From assembly GCA_020253445.1 (NCBI GenBank), contig JADCBP010000004.1, positions 186,001-250,000 on the forward strand: 64,000 nucleotides of DNA. The letters are read 5' to 3'. Under the pieces are notes generated by a model. That model did not search any database, had not been told where the DNA came from, and saw only the letters and a program-made list of their open reading frames with translations. Made by a program: the position numbers and the translations under genes. The DNA is from Methylobacterium sp. Its GTDB lineage: Bacteria; Pseudomonadota; Alphaproteobacteria; Rhizobiales; Beijerinckiaceae. Below, in pieces: positions 42,687 to 50,963 of this stretch (position 1 is its first letter; each line of letters starts with the position of its first letter).

Positions 42687-44819
42687 ATGTCCTCGAAATC
42701 CTCGCCCGCCCTCGATCTTTTCGGCCAGCTTGAGAAAGCCGCGCAGGACATGGTGCGCGAGGCGAAGCCGAGGCCGGCCATTGCCGGCACGGGCGAGAAA
42801 CCGCCTGCGCCACCGGCCAATCCCGCCCCGGCGGGCGAGGGCAGCGGTGGGGGCAGCAAGACCCCGCCTCCGCCTGCCTCGCCCTCCTCCGGCGGCTATG
42901 ACGGCTCCTCCATCGAGGTGCTTGAAGGGCTGGAGCCCGTCCGTCGCCGCCCCGGCATGTATATCGGCGGCACGGATGAGAAGGCCTTGCACCACCTCTT
43001 CGCCGAGGTGCTCGACAATTCGATGGACGAGGCCGTTGCGGGCCATGCGACCTTCATCGACATCAACCTTGCATCCGACGGCTTCCTCACGGTGGCCGAT
43101 AATGGCCGCGGCATCCCGGTGGATGCGCATCCGAAATTCCCGGGCAAGTCCTCGCTCGAAATCGTGATGTGCACGCTGCATGCCGGCGGCAAGTTCGATG
43201 GCAAGGCCTATGAGACCTCCGGCGGCCTGCATGGCGTGGGCGTCTCGGTGGTGAACGCGCTTTCCGAACTCGTGGAGGTGGAGGTCGCGCGCGAGCAGAA
43301 GCTTTACCGCATGCGCTTTTCGAAGGGGCTGCCGCTGGGTCCGCTGGAGCATCTCGGCGCCATCCGCAACCGGCGCGGCACAAGCGTGCGCTTCAAGCCG
43401 GATGGCGAGATCTTCAAATCCGGCTCCGCCTTCTCGCCCGCCCGCCTCTACAAGATGGCGCGGTCGAAGGCCTATCTCTATCGCGGCGTGGAAATCCGCT
43501 GGGCCTGCGATCCCGCCCTCGTCGCCGGCACCGATACGCCCGATCGCGCGGTTTTGCGCTTTCCCGGCGGCCTCTCCGACTATCTCGCGCGCGAGGTGGA
43601 AGGCAAACCGCTCGTCGTGGAGGAGATGTTCGCCGGGAAACTGGATAAACAGGGCCACGGCGCCTGCGAATGGGCGCTCGCCTGGTTCCAGCACGATGAC
43701 GGCTTCGTCTCCTCCTATTGCAACACCGTGCCGACGCCCGATGGCGGCACGCATGAGGCCGGGTTGCGCGTCGCGCTGCTGCGGGCGCTGAAGGATCATG
43801 CCGAGCGGATCGGACAGATAAAGCGCGCAGCCAGCATCACCTCCGACGACGTGATGACCGGCGCGGCGGTGATGCTCTCGGTCTTCATCCGCGAGCCGGA
43901 ATTCGTCGGCCAGACCAAGGACAAGCTCGCAACCCCCGAGGCCTCGCGCATCGTCGATACCGCGATCCGCGATGCTTTCGACCATTGGCTCGCGGGCAAC
44001 CCGAACAACGCCAATCGGCTTCTCGATTTCGTCATCGAGCGCGCGGAGGATCGCCTGCGCCGCCGTGCCGAGAAGGATGTCGCGCGAAAAACCCCGGTGC
44101 GGAAATTGCGCCTGCCCGGCAAGCTCGCAGATTGCACCAACTCAGCGGCGCAAGGCTCGGAACTCTTCATCGTCGAGGGCGATTCGGCCGGTGGCTCCGC
44201 CAAACAGGCGCGCGATCGCGCCTCACAGGCCGTGCTGCCCCTGCGCGGCAAGATCCTCAACGTCGCCAATGCCGGCAAAGATAAACTCCAGGCGAACCAG
44301 CAGCTCGCCGATCTCATGCTCGCGCTCGGCTGCGGCACAGGCTCGCAATATCGCGAGGATGACCTGCGTTATGGCCGCATCGTCATCATGACCGACGCGG
44401 ATGTGGATGGCGCGCATATCGCCTCGCTGCTCATCACCTTCTTCTACCGGCAGATGCCGAAGCTGATCGAGAACGGGCACCTCTTCCTCGCCGTGCCGCC
44501 GCTCTATCGCATCACGCATGGCGGAAAAACCGTCTATGCCCGCGATGACGCGCACAAGGAGGAAATCCTCGCGCGCGACTTCAAGGGCAAGAAGCCGGAT
44601 GTCGGGCGCTTCAAGGGGCTGGGCGAGATGAACCCGGAGCAGCTGAAATCCACCACGATGGACCCGAGGAAGCGCATGCTGCTGCGCGTCGTGGTGCCCG
44701 CCGAGAGCAAGGCCGAAACGGATGATTCGGTCGAGCGCCTCATGGGCGAGAACGCCAAGGCCCGTTTCGCCTTCATCCAGGAGCGTGCGGCCTTCGCCGA
44801 GGAACTGGTCGATCTCTGA
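42687..44819 (+). CDS. parE: DNA topoisomerase IV subunit B
   Basis: A 710-residue ATPase subunit of topoisomerase IV. The GHKL domain includes VLDNSMDEAVAG, ADNGRGIPVD and SGGLHGVGVSVVNAL; the TOPRIM domain has ELFIVEGDSAGGSAKQ and MTDADVDGAHI. It has an N-terminal extension of about 70 residues, largely Pro/Ala/Gly-rich, before IEVLEGLEPVRRRPGMYIGG. ParE rather than GyrB is favoured by the short length (no GyrB insertion) and IENGHLFLAVPPLYRI. The paired parC is not in the window. The upstream palindrome suggests cell-cycle control. Confidence 0.94.
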   Translation: MSSKSSPALDLFGQLEKAAQDMVREAKPRPAIAGTGEKPPAPPANPAPAGEGSGGGSKTPPPPASPSSGGYDGSSIEVLEGLEPVRRRPGMYIGGTDEKALHHLFAEVLDNSMDEAVAGHATFIDINLASDGFLTVADNGRGIPVDAHPKFPGKSSLEIVMCTLHAGGKFDGKAYETSGGLHGVGVSVVNALSELVEVEVAREQKLYRMRFSKGLPLGPLEHLGAIRNRRGTSVRFKPDGEIFKSGSAFSPARLYKMARSKAYLYRGVEIRWACDPALVAGTDTPDRAVLRFPGGLSDYLAREVEGKPLVVEEMFAGKLDKQGHGACEWALAWFQHDDGFVSSYCNTVPTPDGGTHEAGLRVALLRALKDHAERIGQIKRAASITSDDVMTGAAVMLSVFIREPEFVGQTKDKLATPEASRIVDTAIRDAFDHWLAGNPNNANRLLDFVIERAEDRLRRRAEKDVARKTPVRKLRLPGKLADCTNSAAQGSELFIVEGDSAGGSAKQARDRASQAVLPLRGKILNVANAGKDKLQANQQLADLMLALGCGTGSQYREDDLRYGRIVIMTDADVDGAHIASLLITFFYRQMPKLIENGHLFLAVPPLYRITHGGKTVYARDDAHKEEILARDFKGKKPDVGRFKGLGEMNPEQLKSTTMDPRKRMLLRVVVPAESKAETDDSVERLMGENAKARFAFIQERAAFAEELVDL

Positions 44820-44885
44820 TCGGTCAGATCCGGGAAAAATCGCCTGACCTGCGCCGCCGTTCTTGGAAAATTGTGCTTTGGTTAT

Positions 44886-44905
44886 ACAGCCTCAGGCTGT
44901 TTCTT
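44886..44905 (+). terminator. Weak terminator after parE
   Basis: ACAGCC, loop TCA, GGCTGT, followed by TTCTT, about 67 nt after the parE stop. The stem is only 6 bp and the T-tract is broken, so the strength is doubtful. Confidence 0.45.
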
Positions 44906-44914
44906 CGCCCGAGT

Positions 44915-44928
44915 TAACCGCGCGGTTA
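44915..44928. promoter_or_regulatory. Palindrome upstream of the chemoreceptor gene
   Basis: TAACCGCGCGGTTA is a perfect 14-bp palindrome about 85 nt before the chemoreceptor start. It could be an operator, but no regulator is known. Confidence 0.35.
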
Positions 44929-45013
44929 CAACCTGCGCGACATTGTTCTTTGGAAGAACTTCGATCCGAGTGGCAGTCCGATGATGGGATTGCCATCCTT
45001 CTGGGGGAGCAAG

Positions 45014-46684
45014 ATGCACAAGATTTCGACTCGGCTGATCACCGCCTTCCTGGTGGTGTTCACGCTCACCATGGGCGTTGCCGGAACCGCGTGGTTTGCG
45101 CTCAACGAGAAGACCGCCGCGCTGGATGAAATCTACCGTTCTCACGTCATCCCCCTGCGCAACCTGAAGGTGATTTCCGATCGCTATGCGGTGGACGTGG
45201 TCGATGCCGCCCACAAGGCGCGCAACGGCAATTTCAAGCCCGAGCAATCCCTGAAGGCGATGAAGGTCGCCATGGCCGAGATCGACAGGCTCTGGCCGGA
45301 ATACATCGCCCAGGCCAGCACGGAGACCGAGCGCAAGCTGATCGGCGAGACGCAGGGCAAGCTCTCCCTCGCCCGCAAGGCCACGCTCGACATGATCGCC
45401 CTGCTTGAAAAGGGCGACATGAAGGGCCTCGAGACCTTCATCGTGAAGGATATGTATGATGCCATCGATCCCGGCACCGAGAAGATCGCCGCGATCATCG
45501 AGTACCTGCTCGACCATTCCAAGAGCGATTACGAGGCTTCCGAACGGACCGGCGCGCAGGCCAAACTCGCCTTGCTCATCCTCACCACCTTCGCCTGCAT
45601 TCTGGGCATGGCGGTCGCCTGGTATGTTGCCTTCGGCGTGGCTGCGCCCCTGAAGCGCTCGGTCGAGGCCATCAACAAGCTGGCTGCCGGCGATCTCGAC
45701 GCCGAAATCCTGGGCACGGAGCGCCGCAACGAACTCGGCGACATCTCGCGCGCCATGCAGAGCTTCCGCCAGGGCGCGGTCGAGCGCGGGGCCATGCGCT
45801 TGCAGGCGGAGGAAGAGCAGAAGCGCCAGCTTCAGCGCGCGGCCGAGATCGAGCAGAACATCCGTGAATTCGAACAGGCCAGCGCGAGCATCGTGCATTC
45901 GGTCACCCAAACCGCGAGCGAACTCGAGCGGGCCGCCAATTCGATGCTGGAGGTCTCACGCACAGCGACCGAGCAATCCACGGCCGTTGCCGCCGCCTCG
46001 CATGAGGCCTCGGAAAGCGTGCAGGCCCTCGCCGGCAATACCAGCGAACTCGCAAGCTCGATCCAGGAAATCGGCCGGCAGGCCGAGCAATCCTCGGCCT
46101 ATGCCGCTGCCGCCGCGGACAAGGTGCATGAGACCGATCGCGCCGCCCAGCGCCTCAGCGAGGCCGGCAAGAAGATCGTGGAGGTCGTCGAGATGATCAA
46201 GTCGATCGCCTCGCAGACCAACCTGCTGGCGCTGAACGCGACCATCGAGGCGGCTCGCGCGGGCGAAGCGGGACGCGGCTTTGCCGTGGTGGCCAGCGAA
46301 GTGAAGGAACTCGCGACCCAGACGACGCGCGCGCTTGATGTCATCGCCGAGCATGTCAGCGCCATCCAGAGCGCCTCGGGGGATTCGATCAACGCCATCC
46401 GCGAGATCACCTCGATGATCGAGGAGATCAATCAGGTCGCCTCCTCCATCGCGGTCGCGGTCACCGAGCAGAGTGCCGCGACGCAAGGGATCTCGGAGAA
46501 TGTGCAGCAGGTCGCGGCCGGCACCGAGCATGCCTCGCATGGCATCTCGGTCGTCACATCGGCCACGGCGAATACCGGTGCCGCTGCCGAGCAGGTGCTC
46601 GCGGCCTCGAAGGAACTGGCCGAGCAGAGCGTGATGATGCGCATGCGGGTCGATACCTTCCTGCGCACGGTGCGCGCCGCCTGA
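45014..46684 (+). CDS. Methyl-accepting chemotaxis protein
   Basis: A 556-residue receptor: membrane helix 1 (about 8-30), a periplasmic four-helix-bundle sensor (about 31-183), membrane helix 2 (about 184-207), HAMP (about 208-262) and a cytoplasmic signalling domain with the conserved hairpin LNATIEAARAGEAGRGFAVV (around residue 412). It should signal to CheA/CheW. No C-terminal NWETF-type pentapeptide is present. GGGGGAGC precedes the ATG. The ligand is unknown. No che genes are nearby. Confidence 0.93.
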   Translation: MHKISTRLITAFLVVFTLTMGVAGTAWFALNEKTAALDEIYRSHVIPLRNLKVISDRYAVDVVDAAHKARNGNFKPEQSLKAMKVAMAEIDRLWPEYIAQASTETERKLIGETQGKLSLARKATLDMIALLEKGDMKGLETFIVKDMYDAIDPGTEKIAAIIEYLLDHSKSDYEASERTGAQAKLALLILTTFACILGMAVAWYVAFGVAAPLKRSVEAINKLAAGDLDAEILGTERRNELGDISRAMQSFRQGAVERGAMRLQAEEEQKRQLQRAAEIEQNIREFEQASASIVHSVTQTASELERAANSMLEVSRTATEQSTAVAAASHEASESVQALAGNTSELASSIQEIGRQAEQSSAYAAAAADKVHETDRAAQRLSEAGKKIVEVVEMIKSIASQTNLLALNATIEAARAGEAGRGFAVVASEVKELATQTTRALDVIAEHVSAIQSASGDSINAIREITSMIEEINQVASSIAVAVTEQSAATQGISENVQQVAAGTEHASHGISVVTSATANTGAAAEQVLAASKELAEQSVMMRMRVDTFLRTVRAA

Positions 46685-46709
46685 TCGGCGCACCCGCTCC
46701 GGCAACAAG

Positions 46710-46733
46710 AAGGGCGCCCGCCGGGCGCCCTTT
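46710..46733 (+). terminator. Terminator after the chemoreceptor gene
   Basis: AGGGCGCCCG and CGGGCGCCCT form a strong G+C stem about 26 nt after the stop, followed by TTTGCATTT. The T-tract is modest. Confidence 0.7.
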
Positions 46734-46753
46734 GCATTTCTGTCGGCTGCGAG

Positions 46754-46892
46754 AGCATTTTCCGATCTGACCGGATGAGATCAGGTGCTTTGTCTCTTTA
46801 ATTTCATCACTTTTTCTTTGCGTAAATTTTTCTGTGCGCAAACCGGTGCTCACCCCGGCCTTCGCGGGGGCATGCTTCGTTCGAAAATGCTT
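46754..46892. repeat. Repeat block left of the xth'-OB-fold-'ybbN segment
   Basis: It starts with an AGCATTTTCC-type palindromic element (46754 to about 46790) and ends with a 60-nt unit (46833-46892) that begins TGTGCG, contains CCTTCGCGGGGGCATGCTTC and ends GAAAATGCTT. The unit recurs in the same orientation at 47818-47875. It abuts the truncated xth sequence. Confidence 0.8.
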
Positions 46893-47131
46893 GTTCGGGC
46901 GGGCAACTGGGTGGACATCACCCGCCAGGACATTCCTTCAGGGCTGCTCTACAGCTGGTGGTCCCACCGAGCCCCCGACTGGGACAAGGCGGACAGGGGC
47001 GGCGTCTGGATCACATCTGGGCCACGCCCGATATTGCCGGCGTCGCGCATGGCAGTCGTATCCGGCGGCCTGTGCGCGGATAGGATCAACCGTCGGATCA
47101 TGTTCCGGTTTTCGCCGATCTTGAGCCTTGA
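46893..47131 (+). pseudogene. xth: Exonuclease III C-terminal remnant
   Basis: Translation gives NWVDITRQDIPSG, LYSWWSHRAPDWDKADRG, then after a one-base frameshift near 47000 RRLDHIWATPDIAG, then a TAG at 47081-47083 where a Trp is expected, then DQPSDHVPVFADLEP and a stop. This is the conserved C-terminus of alphaproteobacterial exodeoxyribonuclease III, including the catalytic SDH. The 5' two thirds are missing and the remnant begins exactly at the repeat, so it is a dead fragment with two further lesions. Confidence 0.85.
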
Positions 47132-47159
47132 TCGCTCGCCGGACCCTGTGCGTGCCCGG

Positions 47160-47507
47160 TCAGGGCAGAATTTCGAGCGATTTCACCCAGACATAAGGGC
47201 CGCTCCGGCCGGTATCGACCTCGCCCAGCAGGCGGACGTTCGTCTCTGGCCCAACGGGACGTTTCCGGAAAACCTCGGCATCAATTTCGACCCGGATTTC
47301 GCCCGAGGCATCGCGGAAGGTGAAGTAATCCTCGCGCTGGTGCGCAACGATTTTCCCGACCAACGTGACATAGGTGCCCGCCCGGGCCGCAGCGGCCTGC
47401 GCCACCGTCACTTGTGCACCTGTAACGCTGGGGCCGGTAAACTGGGCCGCCACCGGCGTTGCCGCAACAAGGGCCGCCAAGCAGGCTATCTTCGCGACAT
47501 TTTTCAT
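47160..47507 (-). CDS. Exported OB-fold (YgiW/YdeI-type) protein
   Basis: A 115-residue protein with a signal peptide (MKNVAKIACLAALVAATPVA, cut near residue 22) and a bacterial OB-fold domain: TYVTLVGKIVAHQREDYFTF, then SGEIRVEID, then VRLLGEVDT. The YgiW/YdeI family is periplasmic and linked to stress tolerance in enterobacteria; the molecular role is unclear. It is the only intact gene between two gene fragments bounded by direct repeats. The start at 47507 has GAAAAG closely upstream. Confidence 0.8.
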   Translation of the reverse strand: MKNVAKIACLAALVAATPVAAQFTGPSVTGAQVTVAQAAAARAGTYVTLVGKIVAHQREDYFTFRDASGEIRVEIDAEVFRKRPVGPETNVRLLGEVDTGRSGPYVWVKSLEILP

Positions 47508-47676
47508 CTTTTCATCCAAACTCCATACCTGTGGCCAAGTGCCACTCGGTAAAATGGTTCCATTCAGCCGTGACAATGTCAAGGCGCAACCTGTGTCGCG
47601 CCGATTGCCACCCGGTTGCCTCTTGGCCTTTGTCGCGCCTGCGACCATTCGGAGCAAATCCAATGCAGAGCGAGAG

Positions 47677-47807
47677 TTGCCAAGTTCGGATGTGCACAAT
47701 AAGCCGCATCCCGCGCCCGGCCTGATCACGGACACGACCGAGGCCAGCTTCCTGGCCGATGTGATCGAGGCCAGCCAGACCCTCCCCGTGATTGTCGATA
47801 TCTTCCC
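47677..47807 (+). pseudogene. ybbN: 5' fragment of a YbbN/CnoX-type thioredoxin gene
   Basis: About 42 codons from a possible TTG (47677) or GTG (47692) encode HNKPHPAPGLITDTTEASF and LADVIEASQTLPVIVDIF, which match the N-terminus of alphaproteobacterial YbbN. In intact proteins this is followed by the WAPWCGPC active site. Here the sequence changes at about 47805 into the right-hand repeat and the active site and TPR part are absent. Confidence 0.75.
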
Positions 47808-47937
47808 GCATTTTCTTTGTGCGAACCGGAAGTCACCCCCGCCTTCGCGGGGGCATGCTTCGCTTGAAAATGCTTCTCTCCTTGTTTGATCGCATTTTCT
47901 TCGACCAACCGGTATCCACTTGGTCGGCAAATGCTCT
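47808..47937. repeat. Repeat block right of the xth'-OB-fold-'ybbN segment
   Basis: It holds the second copy of the 58-60-nt unit (47818-47875) and then an inverted-repeat element (47891-47937, arms GCATTT...AAATGC and GACCAA...TTGGTC). It ends 4 nt before the stop codon of the Spy-like gene. Such GCATTTTC elements are typical interspersed repeats in Rhizobiales. Confidence 0.8.
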
Positions 47938-47940
47938 GGC

Positions 47941-48540
47941 TCAGCGCCAGCGCGGGCCTTCGCCGGAACCGCCCATACCTGAACCGCCCATACCGGCGCC
48001 TCCGAAGCCACCGCCGTGATGGCCGCCATGGTGGCCGCGCATGCGGCGACGCTCGGCGAGTTCATCCACGCGCGCCTTCTGGCGATCATCCAGCGTGGCA
48101 TAGAAGGATTTCGCCGGCTGAACCGTCTTTTCCGCCGCATCCGCCGCCTTGCGCAGGATGATGGCGAGCCGCTCAAGCCGCTCCGGCGCGGTGCCGGTCT
48201 TGCCCGCGAAATTGTTGCACACCTCGTCGCGGAGGTCCTTCAGAGCCGGCACGAGAATGGCCGCGAGCTTGTCCATCTCGGCATTCTGTTCGGCCTTGAG
48301 ATCAAGATCAGCCCGCAGGAAGGCGCGCGCCACGCCCTCGTAGCGCAGAGGATCGCGCTCGCATATCCGGGCCTGCTGGCGCATCATGCCGTCGGGCCCC
48401 TGGCCGCGCCAGCCGCCCGCGCCGCCATAGCGCGGGCCCCATTCGGCGATGCCGACGCCGATGCCGATGGCAAGGACCGCCGCACCGGCAATCAGCCATC
48501 TGGTGAGCGGCTTCGAAAAGGTGGAGCGGGTCTCGCTCAT
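47941..48540 (-). CDS. Membrane-anchored Spy/CpxP-like (LTXXQ) protein
   Basis: A 199-residue protein with one N-terminal membrane helix (about 15-33) and a helical periplasmic domain. The pattern FYATLDDRQKARVDELAERRRM resembles the LTxxQ motif of Spy/CpxP chaperone-like proteins. The C-terminus is a His/Gly/Met-rich tail (GHHGGHHGGGF, GMGGSGMGGSG) that could bind metal. GGGAGACAGG precedes the ATG. An 8-bp inverted repeat (48635-48656) lies about 100 nt upstream. Confidence 0.75.
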   Translation of the reverse strand: MSETRSTFSKPLTRWLIAGAAVLAIGIGVGIAEWGPRYGGAGGWRGQGPDGMMRQQARICERDPLRYEGVARAFLRADLDLKAEQNAEMDKLAAILVPALKDLRDEVCNNFAGKTGTAPERLERLAIILRKAADAAEKTVQPAKSFYATLDDRQKARVDELAERRRMRGHHGGHHGGGFGGAGMGGSGMGGSGEGPRWR

Positions 48541-48737
48541 GTTGCCTGTCTCCCGTGTTTCGGATGTCGCGTCCCTTGGTAAGCAAGCGCCGGAAGCCGG
48601 GGTAATTCAACTTAAGGATTGGTCATGTTTCAGACGGTTTCCGCCCATGGAAACCGGAAAACGGGCCGGAATAACCAAGCATTAAGCCTGTTTGTTCATG
48701 ATGGTGAGGATGTGCCGCGCCCATTCCGGAGGCCCCC

Positions 48738-49022
48738 ATGCTGCGCGAAAGCCTGTTTCTGCTCTCATCCGAAAAGCGGGTGATGCGCGATTTCACGATC
48801 CTCCTGCTGGCCGTGGTCGGTTTCGCCTTCCTCGGCGCGCAGGCCACCGTGAAGGCGATGGAATGGTTCGTGCCCGTGGCGCAGCAGACCTTCTCCACCC
48901 CGCGCAATCCGGCCCAGGCAGAAACCCGCCTCTACACCGTGACACGTTCGGTGCTGGATGATCGCATGGCCACCGGCTCCATCGGCCCGATGGCGAAGAG
49001 AGAAGCCGATTGCCGCCGCTGA
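48738..49022 (+). CDS. Small hypothetical membrane protein
   Basis: A 94-residue frame with GGAGG just before its ATG. One hydrophobic helix (FTILLLAVVGFAFLGA, about 19-34) is followed by a soluble part ending Arg-rich. No family is recognised. It is divergent from the Spy-like gene and upstream of the helicase gene on the same strand. Confidence 0.65.
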   Translation: MLRESLFLLSSEKRVMRDFTILLLAVVGFAFLGAQATVKAMEWFVPVAQQTFSTPRNPAQAETRLYTVTRSVLDDRMATGSIGPMAKREADCRR

Positions 49023-49214
49023 GCGGCAATCCGCCTCGTTTTCGCTGATATTTGCGGTAGATCAGAGATTTCGCGGTTGCAAAGAGGACTCGCGAGGACT
49101 ATCGCCAAGCATGCATGACGCCGTCCGAGGCGTGAGGGCGCGACGCGCGCGGGGTTCGCCCGCGAAAGCGGGTTCGGCGCCCGCGCCGATCGCGCGACAA
49201 AGGCAGGCCCGTCC

Positions 49215-50825
49215 TTGACCGAAACCGAGACCAAACCTCTTTCCTTTTCCGATCTCGGCCTCTCGCAGGCCGTGCTGGATGCCGTCACGACATCCGGTTA
49301 CACCATACCCACCCCCATTCAGGCCCAGGCCATCCCGCATGTGCTGCAGCGGCGCGATGTCCTCGGCATCGCGCAGACCGGCACAGGCAAGACCGCGGCC
49401 TTCACTTTGCCCATGCTCTCGATTCTCGAGCAGGGCCGCGCCCGCGCCCGCATGCCGCGCACGCTGATCCTCGAGCCCACGCGCGAACTCGCGGCACAAG
49501 TCGAGGAAAGCTTCGTCAAATATGGCCAGAACCACAAGCTCTCGGTGGCCTTGCTGATCGGCGGCGTCTCCTTCGGCGACCAGGACCAGAAAATCACCCG
49601 TGGTGTCGATGTTCTCATCGCCACGCCCGGCCGGTTGCTCGACCATTTCGAGCGCGGCAAGCTGCTGCTCACCGGCATCGAGGTGCTGGTGATCGATGAA
49701 GCCGACCGCATGCTCGACATGGGCTTCATCCCGGATATCGAGCGCATTGCCGGCCTCTGCCCCTTCACCCGCCAGACCCTGTTCTTCACCGCGACGATGC
49801 CGCCGGAAATCCAGCGCATCACCGAGAAGTTCCTCTCGAACCCGGTGAAGATCGAGGTCGCGCGCGCCTCCTCCACCGCCACGACCATCACGCAGAAGCT
49901 CGTGGCCACGCATGGGCGTGATTACGAGAAGCGCGAGACGCTCCGCCGCCTCATCCGCGTGGCGCAGGAAGAGGGTTCGGATAACCCGCTCAAGAACGGC
50001 ATCATCTTCTGCAACCGGAAGAGCGAGGTCGCGACCGTCTACAAGAGCCTGCAGAAGCACGGGTTTTCGGTTGGCGCGCTGCATGGCGACATGGACCAGC
50101 GCTCGCGCATGAACGCGCTCGATGCCTTCCGCAAGAACGAGTTGACCCTGCTTGTGGCCTCGGATGTGGCGGCGCGCGGCCTCGACATCCCCGATGTCAG
50201 CCACGTCTTCAACTACGACATTCCGCATCACGCCGAGGATTACGTCCACCGCATCGGCCGCACCGGCCGCGCCGGCCGCCTCGGCACGGCGCTGACGCTC
50301 ATCGCGCGCGGGGATGAAAAGTCTCTCGCGGCCATCGAGAAGCTCATCAACCGTTCCATCCCCTGGGATGAAAGCGGCGACCTGGCCGCCCTGCCGCCCG
50401 CGCCGGAAGGCGAGGAGCGCCCGGCCCGTCGCGGTCGTGAGAGCAGCCGCGGCGGCCGCGACAAGGAACGCAGCCCGCGCGGGAAATCCCGTGGCGAGCG
50501 CGAGCATGTGCGCACCGCCAGGGAACAGAAGATCATCGATGCCGCCGGCGGCGAGGCCGAGGACGCGCCCCTGGTGGCCGAAAAGCCGCGCCGCGAGCCG
50601 CGCCCCCCTCGGGAAGAGCGCGCACCGCGTGAGGCCCGTCCGCCGCGAGCAGACCTGGCGCCGCGAGCAGACCTCGCGCCGCGTGAGGAAGCCCCTCGCC
50701 CTGCCCTGCAGGTGACTGATCGCTCCCGCCGCGAGGAGCGCCGCCCGCGCCGCGATCGCGACCAGGATGACGGCCCGACGCCCAAGGGCTTCGGCGAGTT
50801 CCTGCCGGGCTTCATGAAGCGCTGA
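49215..50825 (+). CDS. DEAD-box RNA helicase, RhlE-like
   Basis: A 536-residue ATP-dependent RNA helicase. The Q motif is near 25-35 (PTPIQAQ), motif I is AQTGTGKT, motif II is DEAD, motif III reads TAT in FFTATMP, and motif VI is HRIGRTGRAG. The C-terminal ~150 residues are Arg/Glu/Pro-rich and low complexity, ending in GFGEFLPGFMKR; an 18-nt repeat encodes ADLAPR twice. The start is TTG, preceded by AAAGGCAGG; the next in-frame ATG would remove the Q motif. The ~190-nt leader could fold, but no known cold-shock element was seen. Confidence 0.93.
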   Translation: MTETETKPLSFSDLGLSQAVLDAVTTSGYTIPTPIQAQAIPHVLQRRDVLGIAQTGTGKTAAFTLPMLSILEQGRARARMPRTLILEPTRELAAQVEESFVKYGQNHKLSVALLIGGVSFGDQDQKITRGVDVLIATPGRLLDHFERGKLLLTGIEVLVIDEADRMLDMGFIPDIERIAGLCPFTRQTLFFTATMPPEIQRITEKFLSNPVKIEVARASSTATTITQKLVATHGRDYEKRETLRRLIRVAQEEGSDNPLKNGIIFCNRKSEVATVYKSLQKHGFSVGALHGDMDQRSRMNALDAFRKNELTLLVASDVAARGLDIPDVSHVFNYDIPHHAEDYVHRIGRTGRAGRLGTALTLIARGDEKSLAAIEKLINRSIPWDESGDLAALPPAPEGEERPARRGRESSRGGRDKERSPRGKSRGEREHVRTAREQKIIDAAGGEAEDAPLVAEKPRREPRPPREERAPREARPPRADLAPRADLAPREEAPRPALQVTDRSRREERRPRRDRDQDDGPTPKGFGEFLPGFMKR

Positions 50826-50862
50826 AACAGCTTATCCCCCTGCCGGCCGCTTCTCTTCTCAT

Positions 50863-50907
50863 GGGTGAAGGGGCTGCGGGTGAAGGGGTCGCGGGTGAAG
50901 GGGTCGC
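50863..50907. repeat. 15-bp tandem repeat, three copies
   Basis: GGGTGAAGGGGCTGC is followed by two copies of GGGTGAAGGGGTCGC (50863, 50878, 50893). It lies between the convergent helicase and sufA genes and is probably non-coding. Confidence 0.85.
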
Positions 50908-50963
50908 GCCGCGGCTTTCGAACAGCCCCGCGCGTGCCGCCATCGATATCGGCCTCCGGCCGC

